DNA from: CAWKKW01 sp963850345
GTDB taxonomy: Bacteria; Acidobacteriota; Terriglobia; Terriglobales; Acidobacteriaceae
NCBI GenBank assembly: GCA_963850345.1
Contig: CAWKKW010000005.1
Coordinates: 744,001-808,000, forward strand
Direction: 5' to 3'
Length of the DNA stretch: 64,000 bases
A program made the position numbers and the translations under genes. Of the stretch, positions 11,215 to 20,197 are shown in pieces. Each line of letters begins with the position of its first letter. Position 1 is the stretch's first letter. The notes beneath the pieces are model-generated. The model worked only from the letters and a program-made list of their open reading frames with translations. It searched no databases and was not told where the DNA came from.

Positions 11215-11689
11215 CGGCACTCAGACATTCAACAGCCCGATTGAGACCGGGGTTCGGGCGCTGATCCTGCTGGCCGAGTCCTACCCCGCGCAGATGGATC
11301 TCCAACGCATCCTCGAATTCGATTACATCCTTGTGCACACGGGCGATGTCGAGGGACCGCCCAGCATTCACCCTGCCCTGCCGTTGCGCTCGGGGGAGCT
11401 GCTGGTTCGTAGGCAGTTAATTGAACGGGGACTGATGCTGATGATGAGCCGTGGCCTGGTCGGGCGATACGCAACGCCCGAAGGCTTCATGTATCAGGCC
11501 GAAGATGCCGCCGGGCCGTTCCTCGACGCCCTGACGGCCGAATATCTCGACGAGCTGAAAGATCGGGCCGGTTGGGTGGTCGACCGTTTCAGCGATATGA
11601 GCGACCATGATATTCGCGTGATGCTTAGCCGCGTTTACGATCAATGGTCGCGCGAATTCCAAGTGCCTGAACAGCCAGGGTTGTTCTGA
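11207..11689 (+). CDS. ABC-three component system middle component (MC2-like)
   Basis: A 160-residue protein matching the small linker proteins found between effector and ATPase in ABC-3C systems. Characteristic segments are FNSPIETGVRALILL (about 8-22), LQRILEFDYILVHTGD (about 32-47), PPSIHPALPLRSGELLVRR and LIERGLMLMMSRGLV. In older annotations such proteins were mislabelled as threonine transporters, but no membrane helix is present. It is translationally coupled on both sides: 8-base overlap with the nuclease gene and a TGATG junction with the ATPase. Inferred role: bridge between the ATPase sensor and the nuclease. Confidence 0.82.
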   Translation: MADGTQTFNSPIETGVRALILLAESYPAQMDLQRILEFDYILVHTGDVEGPPSIHPALPLRSGELLVRRQLIERGLMLMMSRGLVGRYATPEGFMYQAEDAAGPFLDALTAEYLDELKDRAGWVVDRFSDMSDHDIRVMLSRVYDQWSREFQVPEQPGLF

Positions 11690-13578
11690 TGGCATTTAAC
11701 CCCCTTCAGCTTCGATTTATCCGCTTTCTCGGCCCTGAAAAAGAGCCGGCGGACTACACGTTTACGTCCGGACTCAACATCCTCTGGGGCGCAAGCGACA
11801 CGGGAAAGACCTTCCTTGCTCTCGCGATCGATTTCATGCTCGGCGCTGGTAGCCTGAAAGACATTCCAGAGCGGGTCGGATATGACCGCGTGCTGCTCGG
11901 CATCACGACGGCTGACGGTAAGGATTACACGCTACAACGCAGCGTCGCTGCCGGAAGCTTCAAGCGTTTTGATGGGCTATTAACCGATCCGCCGGCTGAC
12001 AAGAAGCCCGATAAGAAGCTGTCCGCAGTTCATACGATAAAGAACTACAGCAACCTCTCGCATTGGCTGCTGCAGCAAATTGGCCTGGATACAAGAGACA
12101 TCCTATGGAGTACGGCGAGCGGCGAAAAACGGTCTCTCGGCCTCAGGGCGCTGGCGCATTTGTGCGTCATTCCGTACCCGAAAATTACGAAATCGGAATC
12201 ACCGCTTTATCACGGCCAGTATCAGGACCAAACGCGCGAATACGGAGTTTTCAAGCTGCTGTTGACGGGGCTTGACGATTCAGCCATAACGGAAGACATG
12301 GCGGCCGAGATCGAAGTTCCGCCGGCCAGCAAACCGGCGGTCCGGCCGGAAGTGCTGGAACAGATGATCTACGACTATGAGGATGAGTTGGCCCAGCTGA
12401 CCGATAATCCAGAGGGGCTCGACAGCGAAGAGACTGCGATCGAGGAAGAGTTGGAAGCATTGCAGGCTGCGTTTGAGCTGATGGAAGGTAAAATCACCGA
12501 AACCAGTCAGCAGCGCAAGCAAGTCTATGACCAGCATAGCCACCTCGGTGTTCGGCGGAACGAGATCACCGAATTGCAAGAGCGCTTCAAGCTGTTGGAT
12601 GCGCAGTATACGAACGACATTAAGCGGTTGGTCGCGATCGAAGAATCGGGCCAGCTTTTCGTGTTGCGCGAGCCCATAGCGTGTCCGCTCTGCGGTGCGG
12701 CACCGGAAGGGCAAAATCATGCCGCCGCGTGCGACGGCAATGTTACAGCTGTCGCGCAAGCCGCAGCAGCGGAGATCGCAAAGATCAGAACTCTGCAGGC
12801 CGAGTTGCACGCTACCGTCGAGGCTCTGACCAAAGAGCGATCTGATGTCATCACCGAGCGCAGGGACCTTGAAAGTCAGTGGAATCAGTATCAGCAGCAG
12901 ATGGAGACGGCACTGTCCCCTCCCTTCGCCGAATTGCGGAAGAAGCGCGACGCTTTAGTCGAGCGCCGGTTAGCCGTTCAACAGGCCATTGCACTGAATA
13001 AGCGAATTAAGGGATTGAGGCGTCGGTTGGATGAACCTGCGCCGCCCGCACCGGAAAAGCCCGTTGTGAACAAGGCCAGCAGGTCAAGCGTCAATCAATA
13101 CATCTCAAAGTCTGTGCTGCGCGACTTTTCGACAACGGTCGGAAACATCCTTGGCGAATGGCATTTTCCCGGCGCAACCGATGTTTACTTCGATGAAGCG
13201 GCCCGCGATGTTGTGATCGGTGGTCGCCTTCGTGGAAGCCGTGGCGCCGGGCTTTGCGCGATCACCTATTCGGCCTTCACACTGGCCCTCTTTGAGTACT
13301 GCCGGTCACGGAAGATGCCGCACCCTGGTCTCGTCATTCTGGACTCGCCGCTGATCGCATACAAGGAACCTAAAGCAGACGATGAGGGCATTATCGGCAC
13401 CGACTTAAAGCTGCGGTTTTACGAGCACCTGAACACGTTTGCCGGGACCGAGCAGATTTTTATCATCGACAACACGGAACCACCGCAACACTTTCTCGAG
13501 ATGGCTAAGCAGTTCACCGGCAACCCCGCCATCCCGCGTTGCGGGCTGTTTCCCTGTCTGCCGAAGAAAACTGAATAG
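11689..13578 (+). CDS. ABC-three component system ATPase (DUF3732, SMC/Rad50-like)
   Basis: A 629-residue SMC-like ATPase. The Walker A loop is GASDTGKT at 34-41. A long coiled coil spans about 220-450, with a Rad50-like zinc-hook element CPLC at 332-335 and a further Cys348 at its tip. The signature region is RGSRGAGLCAITYSAF (about 515-530), and the Walker B strand GLVILDSPL has Asp552. The final His-loop-like strand is QIFIIDNTEPP. It ends the operon, starting on the stop codon of the middle component (TGATG). In ABC-3C systems this subunit is thought to sense invader nucleic acid or replication intermediates and license the effector. Confidence 0.86.
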   Translation: MAFNPLQLRFIRFLGPEKEPADYTFTSGLNILWGASDTGKTFLALAIDFMLGAGSLKDIPERVGYDRVLLGITTADGKDYTLQRSVAAGSFKRFDGLLTDPPADKKPDKKLSAVHTIKNYSNLSHWLLQQIGLDTRDILWSTASGEKRSLGLRALAHLCVIPYPKITKSESPLYHGQYQDQTREYGVFKLLLTGLDDSAITEDMAAEIEVPPASKPAVRPEVLEQMIYDYEDELAQLTDNPEGLDSEETAIEEELEALQAAFELMEGKITETSQQRKQVYDQHSHLGVRRNEITELQERFKLLDAQYTNDIKRLVAIEESGQLFVLREPIACPLCGAAPEGQNHAAACDGNVTAVAQAAAAEIAKIRTLQAELHATVEALTKERSDVITERRDLESQWNQYQQQMETALSPPFAELRKKRDALVERRLAVQQAIALNKRIKGLRRRLDEPAPPAPEKPVVNKASRSSVNQYISKSVLRDFSTTVGNILGEWHFPGATDVYFDEAARDVVIGGRLRGSRGAGLCAITYSAFTLALFEYCRSRKMPHPGLVILDSPLIAYKEPKADDEGIIGTDLKLRFYEHLNTFAGTEQIFIIDNTEPPQHFLEMAKQFTGNPAIPRCGLFPCLPKKTE

Positions 13579-13784
13579 TGCATGCGTTGTAGATTCGGCT
13601 TCTATACTTTAGGAAGCCGCGATGTTGATCGGCTCGGCAAATGGAACCTGCGTTCCGGGCGAGTTAGGGCAACTCGGGGAGTAATCCTGAATTGAGGCGT
13701 TCAGGCCGCGCGGCATGACCTTGGATCGCGCCAGAGGGCAGGGGCCAGCACGCGCTGTCAGAGCTCCCGGCGATCTGATGAACT

Positions 13785-13994
13785 TTACTGATGTTTGTAT
13801 TGGGCCACCATGGCTTGGATCGCAGTGGGTGGGAGGGTGGCTACCTGCGCGTCGATCTCTTCGCTGGTGAGGGGATGGCCGCAGTTGGTGCATTCGGCGT
13901 CGATGAGAGCAGAGGGCGAGGTCGGTTTTGCGTCTGTCTGGAAGGTGTGTTCGCCGCACTCCGGGCAGCGAAAAGGCGTGGTGTACTGCGACAT
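13785..13994 (-). CDS. Small zinc-ribbon protein
   Basis: A 69-residue protein from ATG 13994; the frame is also open to an ATG at 14057 (90 residues). It has two CxxC knuckles, C10/C13 (FRCPECG) and C35/C38 (AECTNCG), a spacing typical of small zinc ribbons. Its shape recalls small zinc-binding proteins seen in enterobacterial prophage regions. It is convergent with the ABC-3C ATPase and 206 bases from its end, so a link to that system is possible but unsupported. Shine-Dalgarno signals are weak for either start. Confidence 0.6.
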   Translation of the reverse strand: MSQYTTPFRCPECGEHTFQTDAKPTSPSALIDAECTNCGHPLTSEEIDAQVATLPPTAIQAMVAQYKHQ

Positions 13995-14354
13995 GTTTTC
14001 GTAGTCGATGGGCACTGGGGCTCCGTGGAGTGAAGTCGGGTGATCGACTCCAGTCATTTTGGGATTTTAGCAAGGGCGGATGGCGGGGCGAGTTGGGTGG
14101 AGAAACGGTCGCTGGTAAAAAGGGTTGCGCTGCTACTCCAGGGTGGTTGGGTGCCGGGTGAATGCACGATGAACCGGGGGTTGCGTTGGAGAGAGTCAGT
14201 GAGCGTTATGTTCGTCGAGGGTTTGTCGATGAGTGACTTTGCGAGTTGGCGTGAATGCTGCCATTTCACTTCTGCGAAGGACGTATATCAGGGGTATCTA
14301 GCGCGTGGTCCGATGGGTAGCTCCATCTGCTTCGACGATCGACGCTTAGACGGA
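13995..14354. other. Gap of about 360 bases with no assignable feature
   Basis: Apart from the possible N-terminal extension of the zinc-ribbon protein up to 14057, I see no gene, RNA or strong hairpin here. Short open frames on both strands show no family pattern. Confidence 0.35.
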
Positions 14355-14855
14355 TCAGCGAGCGTCGAGTGCGCCTGAGGCTTGCAATCGCCTCAGTAGA
14401 GCGGTCGCCGTTTGCTTTTCCTGCGTCGATAGGGCCCTCATCGCCTGGGCCACGTCTCGCGCATGGAGCGGGAAGATGCGTTGCATCAGCTTGCGGCCTT
14501 CTTCCGTGATGCTTCCAAGAATGATCCGTTGATCTTCCTGTTTGGCGCGCCGCATCAGAAGTTTTCGCTGTTCAAGCTTTTTCACGGTGTAGGTGGTACT
14601 CGCACCGGTCAGAAGGATGCGCTGGCTCAGTTCCCCGAGCGGAATGGGGCCGCCGTGGTAGAGGGTCGCCAGGACCGAAAATTCAGTCATGGTCAACCCG
14701 AGCTTTGCCATCGGAGGACGGACCTGGTCATCCACGAACTTGAACGCTCGTCCGATCGCGAGGATGAGTTGGAGGGAGCTTTTCTCGTCAAGGTCTGATG
14801 AGCCAGGCTCGTGCTTCTCCTCTACGGCCTCATTGGATTTCTTTGAGCGCTTCAC
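14355..14855 (-). CDS. MarR-family transcriptional regulator
   Basis: A 166-residue winged-helix regulator, starting at GTG 14855. After a charged N-terminal tail it shows the MarR core: LTMTEFSVLATLYHGGPIPLG, the recognition region TGASTTYTVKKLEQRKLLMR and the wing with D-x-R (QEDQRIILGSI). It is divergent from the isochorismatase-fold gene at 15241, and a palindromic operator lies between them, the usual arrangement for a MarR repressor controlling itself and its neighbour. Confidence 0.85.
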   Translation of the reverse strand: MKRSKKSNEAVEEKHEPGSSDLDEKSSLQLILAIGRAFKFVDDQVRPPMAKLGLTMTEFSVLATLYHGGPIPLGELSQRILLTGASTTYTVKKLEQRKLLMRRAKQEDQRIILGSITEEGRKLMQRIFPLHARDVAQAMRALSTQEKQTATALLRRLQASGALDAR

Positions 14856-14966
14856 GTCTACAGATTATCGGAACTGAAACAATTCGGTCGCTGCCCGGTG
14901 CAGGTAGTTCCGGGAAAGGACGAACTTCAACATCTCTCTGCTGGAATTCTTCAGAAGGGATGAGTA

Positions 14967-15013
14967 GAAGAATTCTGATACTCTGATATATTAGAATTCT
15001 AAATGAATTCTAA
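14967..15013. promoter_or_regulatory. Palindromic repeat cluster, likely MarR operator
   Basis: TTAGAATTCTAA at 14991-15002 is a perfect 12-base palindrome. It is followed immediately by a second GAATTCTAA at 15005-15013, and AGAATTCTG lies at 14969-14977. A lone GGAATTCTT is further back at 14942. Repeated half-sites on one face of an A/T-rich stretch between divergent marR and hydrolase genes fit a cooperative MarR operator. The rest of the 385-base intergenic region holds nothing else I can name. Confidence 0.55.
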
Positions 15014-15240
15014 GGAAAGCATCTTCAATGCTTGTTCTCCGGCTACAAGCAGCCCGTATGCAAGTCAGCGATGGGACTGGGCTACACACGGCCAAGTTGA
15101 GCAGGATCGGCGACTGCGGATGCTTTTCGAATGCGTAATTGACGAGACACATCCATGCATTGGCCCGCGACCTCTTGTGCTGCCACCACACCAACGTTGC
15201 ACTCACAATGGCGCGTACCTGAAGCGCCAGGAGACGAAGT

Positions 15241-15846
15241 ATGTCGAAGATTGAGATTGTTCCCCGCATCCAGCCAACGGACAGCATCATCCTGCTGGTC
15301 GACCATCAGACGGTCACGGTCGACTGGGTGAAAAGCCTGCCGAAGGAAACCGTCATTGCAAGCTGTCGCGTACTCGCGCGGATGGGTGTCGAGTTCTCCA
15401 TTCCGCTTTTCTTCACCACGACCATGGAGGAGTACGTTGGGCAGACGGTTAAGGAGATCGCCGATGCCGCGCCCGACGCCTTCAACGCTCGATTCAAGCG
15501 CGGCGGCATCCTAAGTTGCTTCGACCAGCCGGAGCTGCAGAGTGCGCTCAAGGCAACCGGCAGGAAGAACCTGATTCTGGCGGGCCTTACGACCGACATC
15601 TGCCTGTTCTGGGCCGCAAGGGATGCGCTAAGACTCGGTTACTCGGTCTATGTCGTGGCGGATGCCTGCGGAACAATGTCCGCTTTGGGTGATTCGGTGA
15701 CGTTTGACCGGTTGCGTGACCTGGGCGCGATCGTGACCGTGGTTAACTCGATCGTCACCGAACTGGAAAATGATTTCGGATCACCCGACGGTCTACGGGC
15801 GCAGAAGATCATGTCCGACGAGATCATCTCGAAGCTCAACTCCTAA
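15241..15846 (+). CDS. Isochorismatase-fold cysteine hydrolase, YcaC-like
   Basis: A 201-residue amidohydrolase-type enzyme. The catalytic triad is visible: Asp21 in LLVDHQ, Lys86 in ARFKRG and Cys121 in TTDICL. The C-terminal Rossmann-like core (VYVVADACGTM, SVTFDRLRDLGAIVT) matches the YcaC branch more than nicotinamidases. A good AGGAG lies 6-10 bases before ATG 15241. The substrate is unknown. The divergent MarR gene suggests induction by a small organic compound. Confidence 0.82.
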   Translation: MSKIEIVPRIQPTDSIILLVDHQTVTVDWVKSLPKETVIASCRVLARMGVEFSIPLFFTTTMEEYVGQTVKEIADAAPDAFNARFKRGGILSCFDQPELQSALKATGRKNLILAGLTTDICLFWAARDALRLGYSVYVVADACGTMSALGDSVTFDRLRDLGAIVTVVNSIVTELENDFGSPDGLRAQKIMSDEIISKLNS

Positions 15847-15861
15847 TGGTCGCCGTGGTCA

Positions 15862-15896
15862 GCCATTGTGGTTGGCTGCTCGCCAGCCGCAATGGC
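15862..15896 (+). terminator. Strong 15-bp hairpin after the hydrolase gene
   Basis: GCCATTGTGGTTGGC (15862-15876) pairs along its whole length, with two G-U pairs, to GCCAGCCGCAATGGC (15882-15896) around a TGCTC loop. It starts 16 bases after the stop codon. No T-run follows, so it may be a U-less terminator or an mRNA 3' end stabiliser. Confidence 0.5.
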
Positions 15897-16228
15897 CGGA
15901 CGCGGTATGCACTCGATGAGTAAGTTACCGGGAGAGATCAAAGTCTTGATGGTTGTGGCGTAAGCTCTCGGCTCGCTCTCAGCCTGGCGTCCACCCACCC
16001 TTGAACCGATGACGCCGATTGAACGATGAGGCCCCCATCGGTCGGAGCTGAAATGGAGCGCGGAGCAAAGGCTGGGGCCACCCGCCGATTCTGGCCGGCG
16101 CAGAGTGTTCTACGAAGCAGCTCTGAGGTAACGGTGAGGATTCAGGGGTTGCGGGCTCCTATTCTCCATCCCCCCTTGCATTCTCAGGGGAAGCGTGAGA
16201 CTCTTCCCTCGCAACACAAGGGGACGGG
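15897..16228. other. Gap upstream of the PadR-permease pair
   Basis: About 330 bases with no gene I can support. Several frames are open by GC bias, including the continuation of the permease frame back to 16195, but none resembles a protein family. A promoter for padR is expected here but I could not pick one. Confidence 0.35.
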
Positions 16229-16582
16229 ATGGAGACCGCGAAACTGGAATTTCTGCGTGGCACGCTGGATGTTTTGATTCTCAAGGCGCTGGCCTGGGGC
16301 CCGCTGCATGGGTACGCAATTACCAACCTGATTCGGCTACAGAGCGACGAGGCTTTGCTGGTGGAGGAGGGTACGCTGTATCCGGCGCTGTGGCGACTGG
16401 AAAACAAGGGCCTGCTGAGCGCCGAGTGGGGACTGTCGGAAAACAATCGCAAGGCGAAGTTCTATCGGATGACACCGGAAGGGCGGCGGCAATTGCGCCA
16501 GGAGACGAAGACCTGGCAGGCGTATGCTGCTGCGGTGGCCAAGATACTGGACGCGACGCAGCCGCCGGTGGAGGTTGGGTGA
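16229..16582 (+). CDS. PadR-family transcriptional regulator
   Basis: A 117-residue winged-helix regulator. It starts METAKLEFLRGTLDVLILKA, contains the PadR pattern LHGYAI, GTLYPALWRLENKGLL and W...K.Y.MTPEGRRQL, and lacks the long C-terminal effector domain, as in the short PadR-s2 type. AGGGGA precedes ATG 16229. Its stop overlaps the permease start (TGATG). In acidobacteria such PadR genes routinely sit directly before ADOP permeases and probably control them. Confidence 0.92.
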   Translation: METAKLEFLRGTLDVLILKALAWGPLHGYAITNLIRLQSDEALLVEEGTLYPALWRLENKGLLSAEWGLSENNRKAKFYRMTPEGRRQLRQETKTWQAYAAAVAKILDATQPPVEVG

Positions 16583-19254
16583 TGCCAACTCCACTGTGGC
16601 GCCGCTATTCGCGTCTGATCGGCCCGGACCCGGCCGCCGATGTGAACGATGAACTGCGCTTTCATCTGGAAGCGAAGATCGACGACCTGATCGCACGGGG
16701 CTGGGGTCCCGATGCTGCGCGCAGAGAGGCGGAACGCACATTTGGCGATCTGCTGGCGGTTCAATCGATCGGCAAGAAGTTAGGGGAGAGAATGGAACGC
16801 CGCAAACGGCTGTTGGATTATGTGGATGACTCACTGAAAGACATTCGGTACACAGTTCGCACGCTCCGCAGCGAGCCGGGCTTTGCCATGGTTTCCATCC
16901 TGATCCTGGCGCTCGCGATCGGGGCGAACATAACGGTCTTCAGCGTGGTGAACACGCTGTTGCTGCGCCCGTTGCCGTTTCGCGATTCACAGCAACTAGT
17001 TTGGATTGCGCCGCCTCCTGGGGACTGCGGCATGTCTTGCGCAACTTACTCGGCGGACGCGTATGAAGAATTTCGGGCGCAGAGCCGCGCCTACCAGGAT
17101 GTGACCGGATACTTCGCATTCAGTACCGCAGACAATATGCGACTGACCGGGCGAGGGGAGCCGGAGCCGGCCACGAATATCGACGTGATCGGCAACTTCT
17201 TTCAGGTTCTCGGAGTGCAGCCGGCGATGGGACGCCTGTTCACTGCGGAGGAGGCGCGCGGGACGCATCCGGTGGCGCTGCTCGCGGATGCGTACTGGAG
17301 GCGGCAGTTTAATTCGGATCGAGCGATCGTCGGCAAAGCCATCGAGATGAATGGGACACCGCGAACGGTCGTCGGCGTGTTGCCCGCGAGCTTCGATTTT
17401 GGGGCGGTGTTTTCTCCGGGCACGAAGGTCGACATGTTCAGCCCCTTCAACCTGGATGAAGCGCGGGACTGGGGCAACGTGGTCACCCTGATCGGTCGCC
17501 TCAAGCCGGGCGTAACTGTAGCGCAGGCGGTGGACGAGGCCAAGCGCGTGGCGCCGAATTTGTATTTCAACGTGAAATATCCGCAGACGCTCGGCGGGTA
17601 TAAAGGGGATCTCGTTCCGGGATCGCTGAAGGAGTACGTTACGGGCAAACTGCGTCGCTCGCTGATTGCGCTGTGGTGCGCAGTGGGTGTGATTCTACTC
17701 ATCGCCGGGGTGAACTTATCGAATTTGTTACTGGCTCGTGCTGCCTCGCGGGCGAAGGAGTTTGCGGTGCGTGGCGCACTGGGGGCAAGCCGCGGGCGGA
17801 TCGTGAGGCAGTTGCTGATGGAGAGCTTGTTACTGTCTGGCGCGGGTGCGCTGCTTGGTCTTGGGCTGGCTATGGTCCTGATCCGCTGGCTGGCGCACCA
17901 GGGATCGCTGGCACTCCCGCTGCTCGGCACACTGGGGATTGACAGTCAGGCGCTGGGTTGGACGGTTTTCGTCGCGGTGTTTACGGCAATGATTTTCGGC
18001 CTGCTTCCCGGGCTGAGGATAGCGAGCGGCAATCTTCAGGATGTACTGAAGGACTCTGGGGCAGGAGCGGGCCTGGGCCGCAAACACGAGCGGCTTCGCG
18101 CGGTCTTGGTGATTTCAGAGGTCGCCCTGGCCTGTGTGCTGCTGGTGAGCGCGGGGTTGCTGCTGCGGAGCTTTCTGAAGGTGCTGGAGGTTGACCTGGG
18201 GTTCCAGCCGGAGCGTGCCGCGTCGGTGAAGATCGAGTACGACGACACCGCTCCCACTCCCGAAAGCCGTGCCGCCAAGCGCGGCGTGATCTTCCAGCAG
18301 ATGATCAGCCGGGTAAGCGCGCTGCCGGGCGTAGAGGCGGCTGGGATCTCCGATTATTTACCCCTGGGGCCCAATCGGGAATGGGACGCACCTGCGCCGC
18401 AGGGGAAGACATTCGCTCCGGGAGAACTGCCAAATCCCCTGGTGTATGTGATTACACCGGGATTCATCCGCGCAATGGGCATGCGGCTGCACGGGCGAGA
18501 GTTCACGTGGTCCGATGGTCCGCATAGCCGGAGAGTGGTTCTGATCAACGCCTCGGGAGCACGCGGCTATTGGCCGGGCGAAGACGCAGTAGGAAAGACA
18601 CTGATGCGCGGCAAAGAGGAAGACCTGGTGGTCGGCGTCGTGGATGATGTGCATGAAGAAAACGTGGAAAGCGGGAGTGGCTCACAAATCTATTACCCGG
18701 CAATGCAGCAGAGTCCGGCGGGTGGGCAACTGGTGATCCGCAGCAGCGTGCCGCCGTCAGGCCTGGCTGCGGGCGTGCTTCACGTGCTGCGGGAGCTGAA
18801 TCCCAATCAGCCTGCGGCCGAGTTCCGGCCGATCCAATCCATCGTGGATCGCGCCGTCTCACCGCGCCGCTTCTTCATGTTGCTGGTCGCGGCATTCGCG
18901 GGCCTCGGTCTGTTGCTAGCGGCCCTGGGCATATACGGAGTGATTTCGTATTCGGTCACGCAAAAGAGACAGGAAATCGGTGTGCGGATGGCACTTGGAG
19001 CGACTGCGGGGCGCATACAGCGGGACGTGGTTCTCAACACGTTGCGGCTTGCGATGGTCGGCATCGTCATGGGAGCGATTGCGTCAGTCGCGTCCGCGCG
19101 CCTGATTGCAGCCTTGCTTTTCGCGACATCGCCGTGGGACGCGACCACATACGCAGGCATGGTGCTGTCGCTCGTGGCAGTAGCCTTGATTTCGGGCTAC
19201 ATCCCTGCGCGCAGGGCTTCCTGCATTCACCCGGTGAATGCTCTACGGAGTTAG
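16582..19254 (+). CDS. ADOP-type (MacB/FtsX-like) large permease
   Basis: An 890-residue membrane protein starting at ATG 16582. Residues 1-80 are the soluble prefix typical of PadR-linked permeases (LRFHLEAKIDDLIARGWGPD, AERTFGD). The first membrane helix is at about 101-125, followed by a periplasmic MacB-type domain. Three helices near the middle include the FtsX motif VNLSNLLLARAASRAKEFAV. A second periplasmic domain follows and then three C-terminal helices ending RRASCIHPVNALRS. The duplicated MacB_PCD+FtsX layout without a linked ATPase is the mark of acidobacterial duplicated orphan permeases. The substrate is unknown. Confidence 0.9.
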   Translation: MPTPLWRRYSRLIGPDPAADVNDELRFHLEAKIDDLIARGWGPDAARREAERTFGDLLAVQSIGKKLGERMERRKRLLDYVDDSLKDIRYTVRTLRSEPGFAMVSILILALAIGANITVFSVVNTLLLRPLPFRDSQQLVWIAPPPGDCGMSCATYSADAYEEFRAQSRAYQDVTGYFAFSTADNMRLTGRGEPEPATNIDVIGNFFQVLGVQPAMGRLFTAEEARGTHPVALLADAYWRRQFNSDRAIVGKAIEMNGTPRTVVGVLPASFDFGAVFSPGTKVDMFSPFNLDEARDWGNVVTLIGRLKPGVTVAQAVDEAKRVAPNLYFNVKYPQTLGGYKGDLVPGSLKEYVTGKLRRSLIALWCAVGVILLIAGVNLSNLLLARAASRAKEFAVRGALGASRGRIVRQLLMESLLLSGAGALLGLGLAMVLIRWLAHQGSLALPLLGTLGIDSQALGWTVFVAVFTAMIFGLLPGLRIASGNLQDVLKDSGAGAGLGRKHERLRAVLVISEVALACVLLVSAGLLLRSFLKVLEVDLGFQPERAASVKIEYDDTAPTPESRAAKRGVIFQQMISRVSALPGVEAAGISDYLPLGPNREWDAPAPQGKTFAPGELPNPLVYVITPGFIRAMGMRLHGREFTWSDGPHSRRVVLINASGARGYWPGEDAVGKTLMRGKEEDLVVGVVDDVHEENVESGSGSQIYYPAMQQSPAGGQLVIRSSVPPSGLAAGVLHVLRELNPNQPAAEFRPIQSIVDRAVSPRRFFMLLVAAFAGLGLLLAALGIYGVISYSVTQKRQEIGVRMALGATAGRIQRDVVLNTLRLAMVGIVMGAIASVASARLIAALLFATSPWDATTYAGMVLSLVAVALISGYIPARRASCIHPVNALRS

Positions 19255-19368
19255 TGACGGGGTTCGGTAATCAATTCGAGTATCGGCTGAGCTTAAGCCG
19301 CTACACTGCGCGATGGTTGGGGCGGTGACGGACCCCTTAGGCTCCGGATGTTGCACTGCCGCCCACGA

Positions 19369-19710
19369 CTAGGCGGTGGCGGCCATGCCTGCGGTTCCGG
19401 GCCAGGGTTGATCCTGGGCTGAGCGGAAGGCTTCGTAGATGCGGTCGATGATGGTGGGGTCCACGCGGAAGTGGCTAGCGGTGGTGGAGTGATGGTGGTC
19501 GTGTCCGCTGGCTACGGAGAACAGCAGCAGTTGGATGGCGTGGCCGGGAAAGGTGGAGGCGACGCCGAACCCGCATTTTCTGCAGACTGCGCCATAGCGA
19601 GGCCCGTTGGCGTCTGGGACGATCGATCCCGACATCTCAGCAGGGACCGCGACCCGCACTACTGAATACTGAACATCCTGGCCGTTCACCCTGCTCTTCA
19701 AAATAACCAT
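19369..19710 (-). CDS. Small protein of unknown function
   Basis: A 113-residue protein that I do not recognise. Start ATG 19710 has a good GAGGTGAAG Shine-Dalgarno, which supports a real gene. It has an N-terminal beta-rich stretch (MVILKSRVNGQDVQYSVVRV), a single CRKC pair near residue 43, a hydrophobic segment HAIQLLLFSVASG, and a His-rich patch (GHDHHHS). Metal binding is possible. It stands alone, convergent with the ADOP permease gene. Confidence 0.5.
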   Translation of the reverse strand: MVILKSRVNGQDVQYSVVRVAVPAEMSGSIVPDANGPRYGAVCRKCGFGVASTFPGHAIQLLLFSVASGHDHHHSTTASHFRVDPTIIDRIYEAFRSAQDQPWPGTAGMAATA

Positions 19711-20197
19711 TGCACTTCACCTCGCCAACGCAGCAGATTTTCAAGTGATCACGTATGGGACGATGGTGCGCTCGGCGGAAGGCGGTTGTCTCTCACACTC
19801 TTGGGTCATTCTCTACAACTTAAATCGCCGGTTGTTGATGGGACGGAAGGTTGCGTGCGCGAGGGGGTTGGGATGGAGGAAGCTCGGCATTGTTCACGAA
19901 CGCATTCAGCGGGCACCCTTAGCAAAGCGGGAGACACGAACGGATGCACCGCATACGAAGGAAGATACGGCCAAGCCGCTGCGCGAACGGTGACCTCGCA
20001 GCAGAAGAAGTTTGGGCTGGAACAGATGGACGAGGAGGTGCACCGGGTCTTCTTCTGCAATACCGAGCTGTGTGAGTTCAACAGCGCAGAGATGAGGTTC
20101 CGACCTGCGCTTAGAGCTTCAGCTTAGGCTTGCCCTGATTCAAATGCCCAAGGCTTTAGCATTGGTAATATTCGTGTTGAAGTCTGAAGGTGTTCAG
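19711..20197. other. Gap of about 490 bases with no supported gene
   Basis: Contains only short open frames without family character. The frame of the following immunity-like gene is open back to 20144, but the better start is 20198. No clear promoter or hairpin was picked out. Confidence 0.35.

Noticed and set aside
15003..15254. Small open frame upstream of the YcaC-like hydrolase
   Set aside because: It begins inside the palindromic operator, lacks a Shine-Dalgarno and shows no family pattern.
16195..16581. N-terminal extension of the ADOP permease frame
   Set aside because: It overlaps the padR gene in another frame; the TGATG junction and the family-typical start at 16582 make the extension spurious.
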